Source of the DNA: Azoarcus sp. PA01
GTDB lineage: Bacteria > Pseudomonadota > Gammaproteobacteria > Burkholderiales > Rhodocyclaceae
Assembly: GCA_001274695.2 (NCBI GenBank)
Contig: LARU01000004.1
Coordinates: forward strand, 1-64,000
Length of the DNA: 64,000 bases
Direction: 5' to 3'
Within the stretch, counting starts at the first letter, position 1; each line of letters begins with the position of its first letter. This document shows, piece by piece, positions 8,120 to 17,053 of the stretch. The notes beneath the pieces are model-generated. The model was not told where the DNA came from. It made no database searches and worked only from the letters and a program-made list of their open reading frames with translations. The translations under genes and the position numbers were made by a program.

Positions 8120-9268
8120 GTGGCAACAAGAGAGAAGGTATTGGCGTTGCATTCTTCCTCTGAGTTATATGGAGCCGACAGAATTTTTGCTCGTGTATTG
8201 CAGTTTTTATGCAGCGACGGCTATTCCGTTGACGCTTATGTTCCAAAAAAAGGATTGTTGTGTGCTTACATTGAATCAAACAGTAGTATCAAAGTGCAAG
8301 TTTTCGAGCATTTTCCCGTAGCCGTTAGAAGTGCTTTTGGCTTCCTTTACCTTCTGCGTTTTTTATTAAAGGGTTTTGCCTTCTACTTTTTTTTAAAAAA
8401 ACGCGCCAAAAGGTATGATTATTTATATATAAATACAATGAGTTTGTTTTTTTGCGTTTTTCTTGGAAGGTTGGCTGGCTATAAAAATATAATTATTCAC
8501 TCACACGAAATTATTTCCTGTCACGGTTATTTGGCAAGAATTATGAGCTTTATTGCCATTGCTTCTTGTACAAAGTTAATCTGTGTATCCGAGGCTGTGC
8601 GAAGTGATTTGCTAATATCTTCTGGTGGCCGTTTCAAAGAGAAAATAAACGTTATCCATAATGGGGTCGCTGCTCCAATAAATGGCGGTTGCCGCACGCG
8701 CCGAAGAGAAGACATATATAACAAAATTAATTATCTGCTAGTTGGGCGCATTATGCCAGAGAAGGGGCAGTGGTTTGTTATAGATTCACTGGCTTTGCTA
8801 GATAAAAAAATAATCGACAGGATCAGTTTTACGTTTGTTGGCGGAGCCGCACCAAATCGAGAGAAATTACTCGACGATCTTCGCGCTAGAATCAATAAAC
8901 TTGGCTTAGGCGACACTGTAAATATTCTTGAATTCAAAACAGAGTTGAGTGCGACCTATCCTGATTTTGATGTTTGCGTCATCCCATCTATGATGGCCGA
9001 CCCTTTTCCCACAACTGTTTTAGAGGCCATGTCATACAAGAAGCCGGTTATTGTCACTAATCATGGCGGCGCTACTGAAATCGTTAGAGATGGTTTTTCT
9101 GGAGTCTTGGTAACACCAGGTGATTGCACTCAGCTATCAGAAGCAATTGCGCAATATGTCAAAAGAAGCGATTTAATCAGCATTCACGGCTGCAATGGTT
9201 ACAAATATTTTCAGCAAAACCTCACCTTAGATGCATTTAAGAAAAGATTTTTAAGGGCTTTTTCTTAA
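8120..9268 (+). CDS. Glycosyltransferase family 4
   Basis: A 382-residue GT-B glycosyltransferase. The N-domain has LHSSSELYGADRIFARVLQF, typical of GT4 acceptor domains. The C-domain has YLLVGRIMPEKGQWFVIDSL and the donor-binding signature PFPTTVLEAMSYKKPVIVTN followed by GGATEIV. The start is GTG at 8120, preceded by CAGGAGAG. The gene is AT-rich, matching the two upstream genes and unlike the GC-rich flanks, so the three probably arrived together. The donor sugar cannot be told from the sequence. About 230 bases before it (7887-8119) show no gene. Confidence 0.85.
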   Translation: MATREKVLALHSSSELYGADRIFARVLQFLCSDGYSVDAYVPKKGLLCAYIESNSSIKVQVFEHFPVAVRSAFGFLYLLRFLLKGFAFYFFLKKRAKRYDYLYINTMSLFFCVFLGRLAGYKNIIIHSHEIISCHGYLARIMSFIAIASCTKLICVSEAVRSDLLISSGGRFKEKINVIHNGVAAPINGGCRTRRREDIYNKINYLLVGRIMPEKGQWFVIDSLALLDKKIIDRISFTFVGGAAPNREKLLDDLRARINKLGLGDTVNILEFKTELSATYPDFDVCVIPSMMADPFPTTVLEAMSYKKPVIVTNHGGATEIVRDGFSGVLVTPGDCTQLSEAIAQYVKRSDLISIHGCNGYKYFQQNLTLDAFKKRFLRAFS

Positions 9269-9368
9269 TGTATTTTGCGCGATACACGGACTTGCCAAGG
9301 AGGTGCTGGTAAATTTTGTCGCACTGAGCTTCATTACTATTACTTATAATTTATGAAGTAGGCGCATT

Positions 9369-9815
9369 TTGAAAGAAAAACTGAGTAACTCCTTAAGGAT
9401 TTTGGGTACTCGCGGCGTACCTGCTTCACACGGCGGCTTTGAAACCTTTGCGGAGCAACTGGCGCTCTATCTGGTTGCGCGTGGATGGCGGGTGACCGTC
9501 TACTGCCAGGAGGATGAGCGCGGCCCCATCTTCGAAGACAGCTGGCAGGGCATCCACCGTGTGCGCATCCCGGTAGCGCAGACGGGTCCGAAGGGCACGA
9601 TCCTCTTCGACTGGAAGGCGACGGCGCACGCGGCGGGTTACGACGATCTCTGCCTGACGCTCGGCTACAACACCGCCGTGTTCTGCAGCCTTCTGCGTGC
9701 GAAAGGCGTGCCGAACCTGATCAATATGGACGGCATCGAGTGGGCGCGCGCCAAATGGGGGCCGGGCGCAAAGACTTGGTTCTGGCTCAACGATTGGGCG
9801 GGGTGCTGGCTCGGT
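9369..9815 (+). pseudogene. DUF1972-type glycosyltransferase, 5' part, split by IS21
   Basis: The N-terminal half of a GT-B glycosyltransferase of the DUF1972 (rhamnosyltransferase-like) group. It starts at TTG 9369 and carries ILGTRGVPASHGGFETFAEQ, the family's hallmark, then LGYNTAVFCSLLR and NMDGIEWARAKWG. Codons run to ..GCWLG at 9815, where the IS21 element begins. Reading through the element adds about 22 foreign residues and stops at 9881. Joined to 12481 with one copy of CTCGG removed, the frame is exact (CWLG-NHLIADHPEIK). The gene was therefore intact until insertion. Base composition returns to high GC within this gene. Confidence 0.9.
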
Positions 9816-9818
9816 GTC

Positions 9819-9867
9819 ACTGACCGGCACAATAGAGCCACCGATGATCGGCATATAGGAGCCAGCT
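9819..9867. repeat. IS21 left-end transposase-site repeats (2 copies)
   Basis: Two adjacent copies of a roughly 24-base unit with the shared core GATCGGCA/GACCGGCA followed by AGAGCCA/GGAGCCA. They are in inverted orientation to the units at the right end. In IS21-type elements such repeats are bound by IstA. Confidence 0.75.
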
Positions 9868-9898
9868 GGAAGGGGCTCTGACGAACGTCTGCGGGGGT

Positions 9899-10687
9899 TC
9901 AAGATTCGTTGTTTTTCGGGGTGCTGGCAAGGGCTGTTTTGGCCTTGTTTGGACCGTGTCGGGGCGAGCGGTAGGAAGCCCCGTCGAGCGTCAGGCAGTA
10001 GGCGTTGTGACGCAGGCGATCGACGGTGGCGGAAGCAAGTAGGCGGTTACCCGGGAAGGCCTGGTCCCACTCGGTGAAGTCGAGGTTGCTGGTGACGACG
10101 GTGGCGGCCTGCTCGTAACGTTCGGCGATCAGGTCATGCAGGTCTTCGTCGGCGGGCGAACGCAGCGGTTTCAGCCCGAAGTCATCGATGATGAGGACCG
10201 GCACGCGCGCCAGTTGCTGGAGCTTCCGTTCATAGGCTCCGGTAGCCCGCGCCGCATTGAGGCTCGCGAGCAACTGCGAGCAGGACGCGAAGACGACGTC
10301 GTGACCCTGGCGCACCGCGCAGTGCCCGAGCGCCTGCGCGAGATGGCTCTTGCCGGTGCCGCAGGGGCCGACGATGAGCACCGGGGCACGTTCATCGATG
10401 TAGCGCCCGGTCGCGAGATCATGCACCAACGCGCGGTTGGTCGAGGGCAGCCGGTCGAACTCGAAGCCTTCGAGCGTCTTGGTAGCGCGAAACGCGGCGC
10501 GACGCAGCCGCGTGGCGAACTTCTTCTGCTCGCGCCGCGCGACCTCGTCCTGGATCAGCAGCGCGAGGAATTCCGTATAGGCGAGCTTCGCGTCGATCGC
10601 CTGGCGATTGCGCGCGTCGAGCGAATCGAGGATGCCGGAAAGGCGCAGTTGTTTGAGTTGCGGTGCCAGTTCGGTGGCGGGATTCAT
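9899..10687 (-). CDS. istB: IstB, IS21 helper ATPase
   Basis: AAA+ ATPase of 262 residues that assists the IstA transposase. Walker A is GPCGTGKSHLAQALGH at about residue 110 and Walker B is VLIIDDFG. RLRHNAYCLTLDGASYRSPR near the C-terminus is typical. It lies 41 bases downstream of istA on the minus strand. Full length, with no visible lesion. Confidence 0.95.
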   Translation of the reverse strand: MNPATELAPQLKQLRLSGILDSLDARNRQAIDAKLAYTEFLALLIQDEVARREQKKFATRLRRAAFRATKTLEGFEFDRLPSTNRALVHDLATGRYIDERAPVLIVGPCGTGKSHLAQALGHCAVRQGHDVVFASCSQLLASLNAARATGAYERKLQQLARVPVLIIDDFGLKPLRSPADEDLHDLIAERYEQAATVVTSNLDFTEWDQAFPGNRLLASATVDRLRHNAYCLTLDGASYRSPRHGPNKAKTALASTPKNNES

Positions 10688-10728
10688 GGTGGGACTCCTT
10701 GGGTAAAGGGGGCGCGCGGTGCACCCGG

Positions 10729-12276
10729 TCAGTGAAACGACGTCGGATCGTCGGCGAAGAGCGCCGCGGTCGCACGGGCGAAACGGGCGCGGCCGGCGTA
10801 GGGTTCGGTACTCACGGGGGTGAGCGGCTGCAAGTCGTGGCCGCCGGCGAGGATGGTCTTGACGGTGCGGTAATGCGGGCTGTCGTGGGCGAGTGCACGC
10901 TCGCAGGCCGCCTCCAGGCGCGCAGCGCCGTAGCGGCTCTTCAGCTGCAGCACGCCCTGCGCGGCACGCAGCCGCTCACTGATGCGGTCGCTCAAGAGGC
11001 GCCCGATGAGCTGGGCGCACGCGGTTCCGATCTCCGCGGCCTGTTGCAGACACCAACTGCGGTCGTGCGCGAAGAAACGTTGCGCCGAGGGCGGCAGATG
11101 ATCGATGACGGTGCGCCGCTCGCCGGGACGACGGGCGCGGGCATGCGTGGCAACGGGTTTGAAGTCCTGATAGACCGTGACCACGCTGTCGGTCGCGCGC
11201 AACCACAAACTCTTGCCGACCAAGGTGAATGGCACGGAGTACAGCACGCGCTCGAAGCTGACGTGGCAGTCGCGATGCACCGACACCTGATGCCAAGTGC
11301 CCAGATCCGGCGGTACTGCGGGCAACGGCCGCAGCACACTGCGCTCGACGGCGAAGCTGTCCAGCGGTTTGATGCGTGTCGTGCCGTGAATGCGCAGCCC
11401 GGCTTCCTTCAACACCCAGTCACGCGCCTGCGCGTTCAGATCGGCCAGATCGCGGAAGCTGCGCGTGGGCAGGAAGTTGCCTTTGACGTATTTGACGCCC
11501 GCCTCGACGATGCCCTTCTTCTGCGGCTCCTGGGGCGGACAGGCGTCGATGCGAAAGCCGTAGCCTTCGGCGCATTCGGCGTAAGCACGTTGCACTTGGG
11601 GGTCGTGCGCGCACGCCTTGGTGATGGCGCACTTGGCGTTGTCGATGATGAGGCGCGCAGGCACCGCGCCGAACCACTCGAAGGCGCGCCGATGGCAGCC
11701 GAGCCAGGTGCGCACGCTCTGATCCCACACGAACTCGACGTACTGGTGCCGCGAGAAACACAGCGTCATCACGAAGGCCCACGTGCGGCGCAGCTCACCG
11801 GAGGCGGGATCGACGAGCTGCGGGCCGGCGCCGAAATCGACCTGCGCTGCCTCGCCAGGCGCGAACGACAGCCGCACGGTCGCCTCGGGCGGGCGCTCGC
11901 GCTCGATCGTGGCGACAAGCCGGCGCACGCTGGAATAGTGCCCGGTGAAGCCGTGCTCACGTTTAAGGGTGGCGTGGATCACCACGCCGGAGACCCCCTG
12001 TGCGAGCCACTGCTCGACCAGCGGCCGGAACGCGGCGATCGATGATTGCGCCGTCACCGGCAGCCGCGGACTGCCGATCGCCGCGGCGATCTCGGCATCT
12101 TCCGGAACCGGGTGCTCCGGATCGAGCCAGCCGCGGGCTGCGGCCAATTCGCGGAAACGGGCGGCCTTGGCCCGTCCCATCAGCTTCGCGCGCGCAATCT
12201 CGCGCTCGGAGTCGCCCTGGCGCATGCGCATCAGGGCCTGGCGGTACTCGTACATCTCGATGCTCCTGCGGGCCAC
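10729..12276 (-). CDS. istA: IstA, IS21 transposase
   Basis: DDE transposase of 515 residues. It has an N-terminal helix-turn-helix region (MRMRQGDSEREIARAKLMGR) and an integrase core. The catalytic acidic residues are visible in AAQVDFGAGPQ, RLIIDNAKCAITKA and KKGIVEAGVKYVKGNF. Full length, so the element is probably autonomous. Confidence 0.95.
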   Translation of the reverse strand: MARRSIEMYEYRQALMRMRQGDSEREIARAKLMGRAKAARFRELAAARGWLDPEHPVPEDAEIAAAIGSPRLPVTAQSSIAAFRPLVEQWLAQGVSGVVIHATLKREHGFTGHYSSVRRLVATIERERPPEATVRLSFAPGEAAQVDFGAGPQLVDPASGELRRTWAFVMTLCFSRHQYVEFVWDQSVRTWLGCHRRAFEWFGAVPARLIIDNAKCAITKACAHDPQVQRAYAECAEGYGFRIDACPPQEPQKKGIVEAGVKYVKGNFLPTRSFRDLADLNAQARDWVLKEAGLRIHGTTRIKPLDSFAVERSVLRPLPAVPPDLGTWHQVSVHRDCHVSFERVLYSVPFTLVGKSLWLRATDSVVTVYQDFKPVATHARARRPGERRTVIDHLPPSAQRFFAHDRSWCLQQAAEIGTACAQLIGRLLSDRISERLRAAQGVLQLKSRYGAARLEAACERALAHDSPHYRTVKTILAGGHDLQPLTPVSTEPYAGRARFARATAALFADDPTSFH

Positions 12277-12353
12277 CGGCTCCCTCCTGCCAAACCAAAA
12301 CCCGGCAGGGTAGCGATGGACCGCTCAAGGTCGAGACGTCCGTCAGAACTTTG

Positions 12354-12478
12354 CTGGCTCCATTACGCCGATCCGGCGCTGGCGCCTATGTGCCGATCAC
12401 GCCCTGGCCTCAATGTGCCGATCACGCGCTGGCTCCATTGTGCCGATCATCAACTGGCTCCTATGTGCCGGTCGGTGA
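12354..12478. repeat. IS21 right-end array of five 25-base tandem repeats
   Basis: Five head-to-tail units of exactly 25 bases, each starting CTGGC and most containing TATGTGCCGATC or a near variant. The outermost unit overlaps the terminal inverted repeat. The units differ at several positions. Five copies here against two at the left end make the element asymmetric. IstA binding is the expected role. Confidence 0.85.
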
Positions 12479-12480
12479 CA

Positions 12481-13194
12481 CTCGGCAATCACCTGATCGC
12501 CGATCATCCGGAGATCAAGCGGCACCTGTCGTCACGGGTCAGCGAAGGGAAGATCTCGGTGATCCCGTACGGGGCAGAGCGGATCGAGTCGGCCGACCAG
12601 GCCCCGCTGGCGGCGCTGGGGCTCGAGCCGAGGCGGTTCCTGACGTTGGTTGCCCGGCCGGAACCGGAGAACTCGATTCTGGAAGCGGTCAGCGCGTTTT
12701 CACGCAGACCGCGCGGTCAGGTGCTGGCGGTACTGGGCAATTACGATGTATCGAATGCCTATCATCGTGCGGTGAAAGCCGCGGCGGGGCCTGAGGTCCG
12801 GTTTGTCGGCGCAATTTACGACAAAGTGGTGTTGCGGTCGCTACGCTTTCATTGCTCGGCCTACGTGCACGGGCATCAGGTTGGGGGGACGAATCCGTCT
12901 CTGGTTGAGGCACTCGGCGCCGGCAATGCGGTAATCGCGCACGACAACCGGTTCAATCGCTGGGTGGCCGGAGAGGCAGGTGTTTATTTTAAGGACGCGG
13001 ACGAGTGCGCGGCGCTGTTTGATCGAGTTCTTGATGCACCTGGCGAACTTGAGGCGATGCGTGCAGCGAGCAGGGTGCGACATCAGGAGCGGTTTACCTG
13101 GGATCGGATATTGGCTGAGTATGAGGCGCTGCTTCTGAGATTTCACCCGGAGAGCGCGGTAGCACAGCGTCCCGTTGTGCCAGATCAGAAATAG
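12481..13194 (+). pseudogene. DUF1972-type glycosyltransferase, 3' part
   Basis: The C-terminal half of the glycosyltransferase that begins at 9369. In frame from the duplicated CTCGG it reads LGNHLIADHPEIKRHLSSRV, then ISVIPYGAERI, VARPEPENSIL, YVHGHQVGGTNPSLVEALG (donor-binding site) and [15 protein letters not shown], ending at TAG 13192-13194. No other lesion is visible, so the IS21 insertion alone inactivates the gene. Any product initiating inside this half would lack the acceptor domain. Confidence 0.9.
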
Positions 13195-13214
13195 GTGGGA
13201 CGACTTTCTCCTTG

Positions 13215-13314
13215 CACGTGATCCGCGCCTTGCTGCGTCGCTTTCACGAGGCGGTGCAGCGCGGCGACGAGGAAGTGGTGATCTGGGGGAACGGGGCGCC
13301 GATGCGCGAGTTCC
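13215..13314 (+). pseudogene. 100-base fragment of GDP-L-fucose synthase (fcl)
   Basis: This stretch matches 15401-15500 inside the truncated fcl gene almost base for base (about six differences in 100). It encodes [20 protein letters not shown] and then the GAPMREF segment. The match stops abruptly at both ends. It is a relic of fcl, separated from the main fcl remnant by the ImmA/DUF4411 module. Confidence 0.85.
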
Positions 13315-13515
13315 AGCTCAAACCGACCCGATGTACGGCGGCACAGCCCAAACACGTGCCGGTCACCATACGGCAAGGCAGTGCGCTGGTCGACCGATGG
13401 GGCCGTTCCGTTACGGCCGGCAAGTGGCGTGTTGCGTACCGCACTATCACGGCCTTTAGGATCGAACCGCGCTCTTCGCTTCCTTGTGTTGTGAACAGGG
13501 AGGCGCAAATCTCCG
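13315..13515. other. Unassigned spacer between fcl fragment and DUF4411 gene
   Basis: About 200 bases with no recognised gene. An open frame runs through from the fcl fragment to 13544 but the part after 13314 resembles no family I know, and it overlaps the 3' end of the DUF4411 gene. It is probably residue of the rearrangement that broke fcl. Confidence 0.4.
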
Positions 13516-13995
13516 TCAACCAAATACAGCTTCTGAGCGCTTGAGATACCCAAGGAAATCAATCCACGGAACATTGACCGTGCTCATGTTGCACACCAGC
13601 GGAATCTTCCAGTTGCGCTTTTGCTTATTCGCAGAAGCCTGAAAGGCCTCGTCGGTTACCAGCTCGCAGTCCGAAAGTTTTGCGGTAGCGATGATGATCA
13701 GGTCGTTCTCATCAACACCGCTACCATATCTATCGTCCTCGATTCCCAGCAATCCCTTGGTGCGAAAGGCCTCCAGAAGAATCGCTTCGGTCACGAGAAT
13801 CTTCTGTAAATTGGCGTCACGGAGCCAACGTACACATTCTGGAACTTTGTGCCCAACTTCTTCTACCGCTATATCTGGCATCTGTATCAAGCCCTTCTCC
13901 ACTCGATCCGCCATCCATGTCCAAAGCCCCGGAAACTGTCCGTAGGGATAGTTATCCCATGCGTAGATCATGGATGACGCATCAAACACCTGCAT
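13516..13995 (-). CDS. DUF4411 family protein (PIN-like, probable toxin)
   Basis: A 159-residue protein starting [17 protein letters not shown], where the Asp in [11 protein letters not shown] matches the first catalytic acid of PIN-fold nucleases. Further acidic positions lie in [12 protein letters not shown] and LVTDEAF. DUF4411 proteins usually follow an HTH-ImmA/IrrE gene, as here. Its start overlaps the end of the upstream ImmA gene by 14 bases, so the two form one transcription unit. By family context it is the likely toxin of the pair; activity is not demonstrated. Confidence 0.78.
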   Translation of the reverse strand: MQVFDASSMIYAWDNYPYGQFPGLWTWMADRVEKGLIQMPDIAVEEVGHKVPECVRWLRDANLQKILVTEAILLEAFRTKGLLGIEDDRYGSGVDENDLIIIATAKLSDCELVTDEAFQASANKQKRNWKIPLVCNMSTVNVPWIDFLGYLKRSEAVFG

Positions 13996-15130
13996 AGTAG
14001 CGCTCTAGCTTGTGGAGATCCCTGACGGTCAGGTTGTCGAGATATGAGCTGGCTTTGGCAAGTGAGATCCGGCGCGAACTCAGGGCATCAAGCACAGTGC
14101 GGACATAGCCATCACCAAAGATGTGCTTCGGCTCCCGGTTACGGTACTCGCGACTTCCGCCACTCTTTTCCACCATGGGCCGGTCCGCCCACCACCGTCG
14201 ATAGGCAGCATAAACCGCCTCTGGCAGCCGTCTTGCGTCCATTAACCGACGCAGAATCACCTCACTGCTAACACCCCATGCCCGGCGCTGTGGCTCCAGC
14301 CAATCATCGAATCCGCCAACATCCGCAGGTCGCTCGTCGTCACGAATACTAAGCAGAAAGGCATTCGGCACGAGAAGATAACCGGCAAACGCGTTGGCCT
14401 CCCGCTCTTCGCCTTCGCGCGCTTGCAGATCGCCTTCGTCATCGATAGAACTGGTCTTGTGCAGCAGAAGGTGCCCCAGCTCATGCATCATGGTAAAGGT
14501 CTGCCGGGTATCTGAATCCTGCTTCTTAACTAGGATGACGGGGCAAGCGGGGTCATACAGCGAAAAGCCGAGAATCGGACTCTCCTTAGCGATCTGCCAC
14601 TTCCCGTTGTATCCGTTGCTGCGGAAGACAAGTAGGCCGCGCGCTTCAATCGCCTGACGATAGCTGTCGAAATCGTTACGATCCGCAAGCCGAAGCCATC
14701 GCCTCACTACCCCTGCCGCATCCTGAACGCTCAAGCCCTTCAGCTCAGGTGGAGCAAACGCCATCACATCTGCTGGGTCGAGTTCGTCGCGTAGGGCGAG
14801 GAAAACCTCACGCTGTCGCTCAACGCGCTCAATCAACAGTTTCAGGCGGGGCGAGAGCTCTGGCTTCTGATTTGCCAGAGTTCTGAACTGAGCAGAATGC
14901 ACCTTCGCTTCATTTACGGGCCCCGCCTCGAGGAAAAACAGCGTGCCGCGGCCGAAGAAGGCGGCGATCTTCCGAAGTTGATTGAAGGTCAATCCAGCGT
15001 CGCCCTCAAACGCCTTGGCGAGGGATGCTGGCGCGATCCCGATCTCGGCGGCGAGTTCGTCCCGCGTCATGCCGCGATCGGCACAACACCAGTCAATCCG
15101 CGCCAGGTTGATCGATTGGATGCGTTCCAT
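13982..15130 (-). CDS. XRE HTH plus ImmA/IrrE metallopeptidase protein (COG2856)
   Basis: A 382-residue fusion. Residues 1-65 form a Cro/CI-like helix-turn-helix (MTRDELAAEIGIAPASLAKA). The middle holds the zinc-peptidase motif MMHELGHLLLH (HExxH type) with a further acidic stretch GEEREANAFAGYLLVP, as in ImmA/IrrE proteins. Family members act as repressors or antitoxins and some cleave partner repressors. It lies upstream of DUF4411 in the same orientation. The module sits between two fcl fragments, which suggests it arrived as cargo. GC content is a little lower than in the surrounding sugar genes. Confidence 0.85.
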   Translation of the reverse strand: MERIQSINLARIDWCCADRGMTRDELAAEIGIAPASLAKAFEGDAGLTFNQLRKIAAFFGRGTLFFLEAGPVNEAKVHSAQFRTLANQKPELSPRLKLLIERVERQREVFLALRDELDPADVMAFAPPELKGLSVQDAAGVVRRWLRLADRNDFDSYRQAIEARGLLVFRSNGYNGKWQIAKESPILGFSLYDPACPVILVKKQDSDTRQTFTMMHELGHLLLHKTSSIDDEGDLQAREGEEREANAFAGYLLVPNAFLLSIRDDERPADVGGFDDWLEPQRRAWGVSSEVILRRLMDARRLPEAVYAAYRRWWADRPMVEKSGGSREYRNREPKHIFGDGYVRTVLDALSSRRISLAKASSYLDNLTVRDLHKLERYYAGV

Positions 15131-15217
15131 AGCCCCAAGTATACAGGCGGCTCACGTCGCTGAGTACGGTGAGAGTCAGGGCAGATCGAGTACGAACGCG
15201 TTGAGTCGCATGCTCGA

Positions 15218-15835
15218 CGGCTGCGCGAAGCGGCGCTGCTGACCGGCGTGCTGGAGCCCACCAACGAGCCCTGCGCGATCGCCAAGATCGCCGGCATCAA
15301 GCTGTGCGAGAGCTACAACCGCCAGTACGGACGCGACTACCGCAGCGTGATGCCGACCAACTTCTACGGCCCGCACGACAACTACCATCCGGAAAACTCG
15401 CACGTAATCCCCGCCTTGCTGCGCCGCTTTCACGAGGCGGTGCAGCGCGGTGACGACGAAGTGGTGATCTGGGGGAGCGGGGCGCCGATGCGCGAGTTCC
15501 TCCATGTGGACGACATGGCGGCCGCCTGCGTGCATGTGATGGACCTCGACGAAGCTCGCTACCGCGCGCACACGCAGCCGATGCTGAGCCACATCAACGT
15601 CGGCACCGGGCATGACTGCACGATCCGCGAGCTGGCCGAAACGATCGCCCGGGTGACCGGCTTTGGCGGCCGGCTGGCGTTCGACGCCAGCAAGCCGGAC
15701 GGCACGCCGCGCAAGCTGCTCGATGTATCGCGGCTCAAGGCGCTGGGCTGGGAGGCGCACATCGGGCTGGAAGAAGGCCTGCGCGACGCCTACGGCTGGT
15801 ATGTCGAAAACGTCGAGCAGGCGCGGGCGGCGTGA
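15218..15835 (+). pseudogene. fcl: GDP-L-fucose synthase, N-terminally truncated
   Basis: The C-terminal two thirds of an SDR-type GDP-4-keto-6-deoxymannose epimerase/reductase. Similarity begins at about [20 protein letters not shown] and includes the YxxxK-region context [15 protein letters not shown], the substrate loop [20 protein letters not shown] and the normal C-terminus. The N-terminal Rossmann NAD-binding segment and the catalytic Ser/Tyr area are missing or altered: the usual Tyr before AIAK is Cys here. The first possible start, GTG 15248, would give a protein without NAD binding, so it is called a pseudogene. The stop overlaps the wcaI ATG (TGATG). Confidence 0.82.
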
Positions 15836-17048
15836 TGCGAATCCTGCTCTATGGCATCCACTACAGCCTGAACTGACCGGCATCGGCAAATACAGCGGCG
15901 AAATGGCGCGCTGGCTCGCGGACCACGGCCAGGCAGTGCGGGTCGTGACGGCGCCGCCGTATTACCCGGACTGGAAGGTGTGGCCGCAGTTTGGCGGCTG
16001 GCGCTATGCGACGGCGAGCGAAGGCGGGGTCGATGTGCTGCGCTGCCCGCTGTACGTGCCTGCGCAGCCCACAGCGCTGAAGCGCCTGCTGCACCTGGCG
16101 AGCTTTTCGCTGTCGTCGTCGGTGGCCATGCTCGCGCAGCTGCGCTGGAAGCCGGAGCTGGTGGTGCTGGTGCTGGTGGTGCCGACGCTGTTCTGCGCCC
16201 CGCAGGCCCTGTTGCTGGCGAAGCTCGCCGGCGCCAAATCCGTGCTGCACGTGCAGGACTACGAGGTGGATGCGTTGTTCGGCCTGTCGATTGCGAAAGG
16301 CGGCCGGCTCAAGCGCTTTGCGTATGCGATGAAGCGCGCGCTGCTGCGCGGCTTCGACCGCGTATCGACGATCTCCCGCGGCATGCTCGAGCGCGCCCGG
16401 CCGAAAGGCGTGGCCGAAGACAAGCTGCGCTTTTTCCCCAACTGGTCGGAAACCGCGCGCTTTCGCGACGTCGCGCGCAGCGCTGAGCTGTTGCGCACGC
16501 TGGGCGTGGACCCGGACAAGCGCGTGCTGCTGTACTCCGGCAACATTGGTCAGAAACAGGGCCTGGAAACCGTGATCGAAGCGGCCGAACGCCTGCAGCA
16601 GCGCGACGACCTGGTATTCCTGATCGTCGGCGAAGGTGCGGGCAAGCGCGGACTGGTGGAGATGGCCGAGCGCAAGGCGTTGCGCAACGTCCGGTTCGCG
16701 CCGTTGCAGCCGTATGAAGGGCTGCCGGTTCTGCTCGCCTCCGCGGATTGCCATCTGGTCATCCAGAAACGCGGCGCGGCCGACGCGGTGCTGCCGTCCA
16801 AGCTGACCAACATCCTCGCCGTGGGCGGCAACGCGGTCATCACCGCCGATGCCGACACCACGCTCGGCCGGTTGTGCGCCGAGCATCCAGGCATCGCGGT
16901 GCGGGCGGAACCCGAATCGGTGACTGCGCTGATCGAAGGCATCGAGCGCTGCCTCGCGATGCCCCGGTTCAACGACGTCGCCACTGCCTACGCCGGCGAG
17001 TTCCTCGACAAGGACCGTATCCTGGAACGCTTTCTGGCGGAGCTGTGA
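15835..17048 (+). pseudogene. wcaI: WcaI-like colanic acid glycosyltransferase with 5' frameshift
   Basis: GT-B glycosyltransferase. The gene should begin at ATG 15835 (MRILLYGIHY), but the frame then runs into TGA after three more codons. The family sequence resumes in another frame at 15867 with PELTGIGKYSGEMARWL. One base is missing after TAC (15862-15864), where family members have a full codon before PELTG. From there it reads intact to 17048, including the donor-binding stretch near RGAADAVLPSKLTNILAVGG. Without frameshifting or an internal start (for example near 15903) the product is lost. A sequencing error cannot be excluded. Confidence 0.82.
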
Positions 17049-17053
17049 ATGCG

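Larger units (their letters stand above)
9816..12480 (-). mobile_element. Complete IS21-family insertion sequence
   Basis: A 2665-base element with istA and istB on the minus strand. The ends are TGTCACTGACCGGCACA at left and its near-perfect inverse, ending in TGTGCCGGTCGGTGACA, at right. The 5-base direct duplication CTCGG flanks it (9811-9815 and 12481-12485). Multiple 24-25 base internal repeats lie at both ends, as is usual for IS21. Both genes look intact, so the element may still be active. It splits a DUF1972 glycosyltransferase. Confidence 0.95.

Noticed and set aside
10663..12045. Long plus-strand open frame of 460 codons
   Set aside because: It is antisense to the well-supported istA gene and has no family features; an effect of high GC.
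12354..12478. Short regular repeats that could suggest a CRISPR array
   Set aside because: The units are head to tail with no unique spacers and lie within an IS21 terminus.
13212..13544. 110-residue open frame as a real protein
   Set aside because: Its first third is a duplicated fcl fragment and the rest matches nothing; it is a chance read-through of rearranged DNA.
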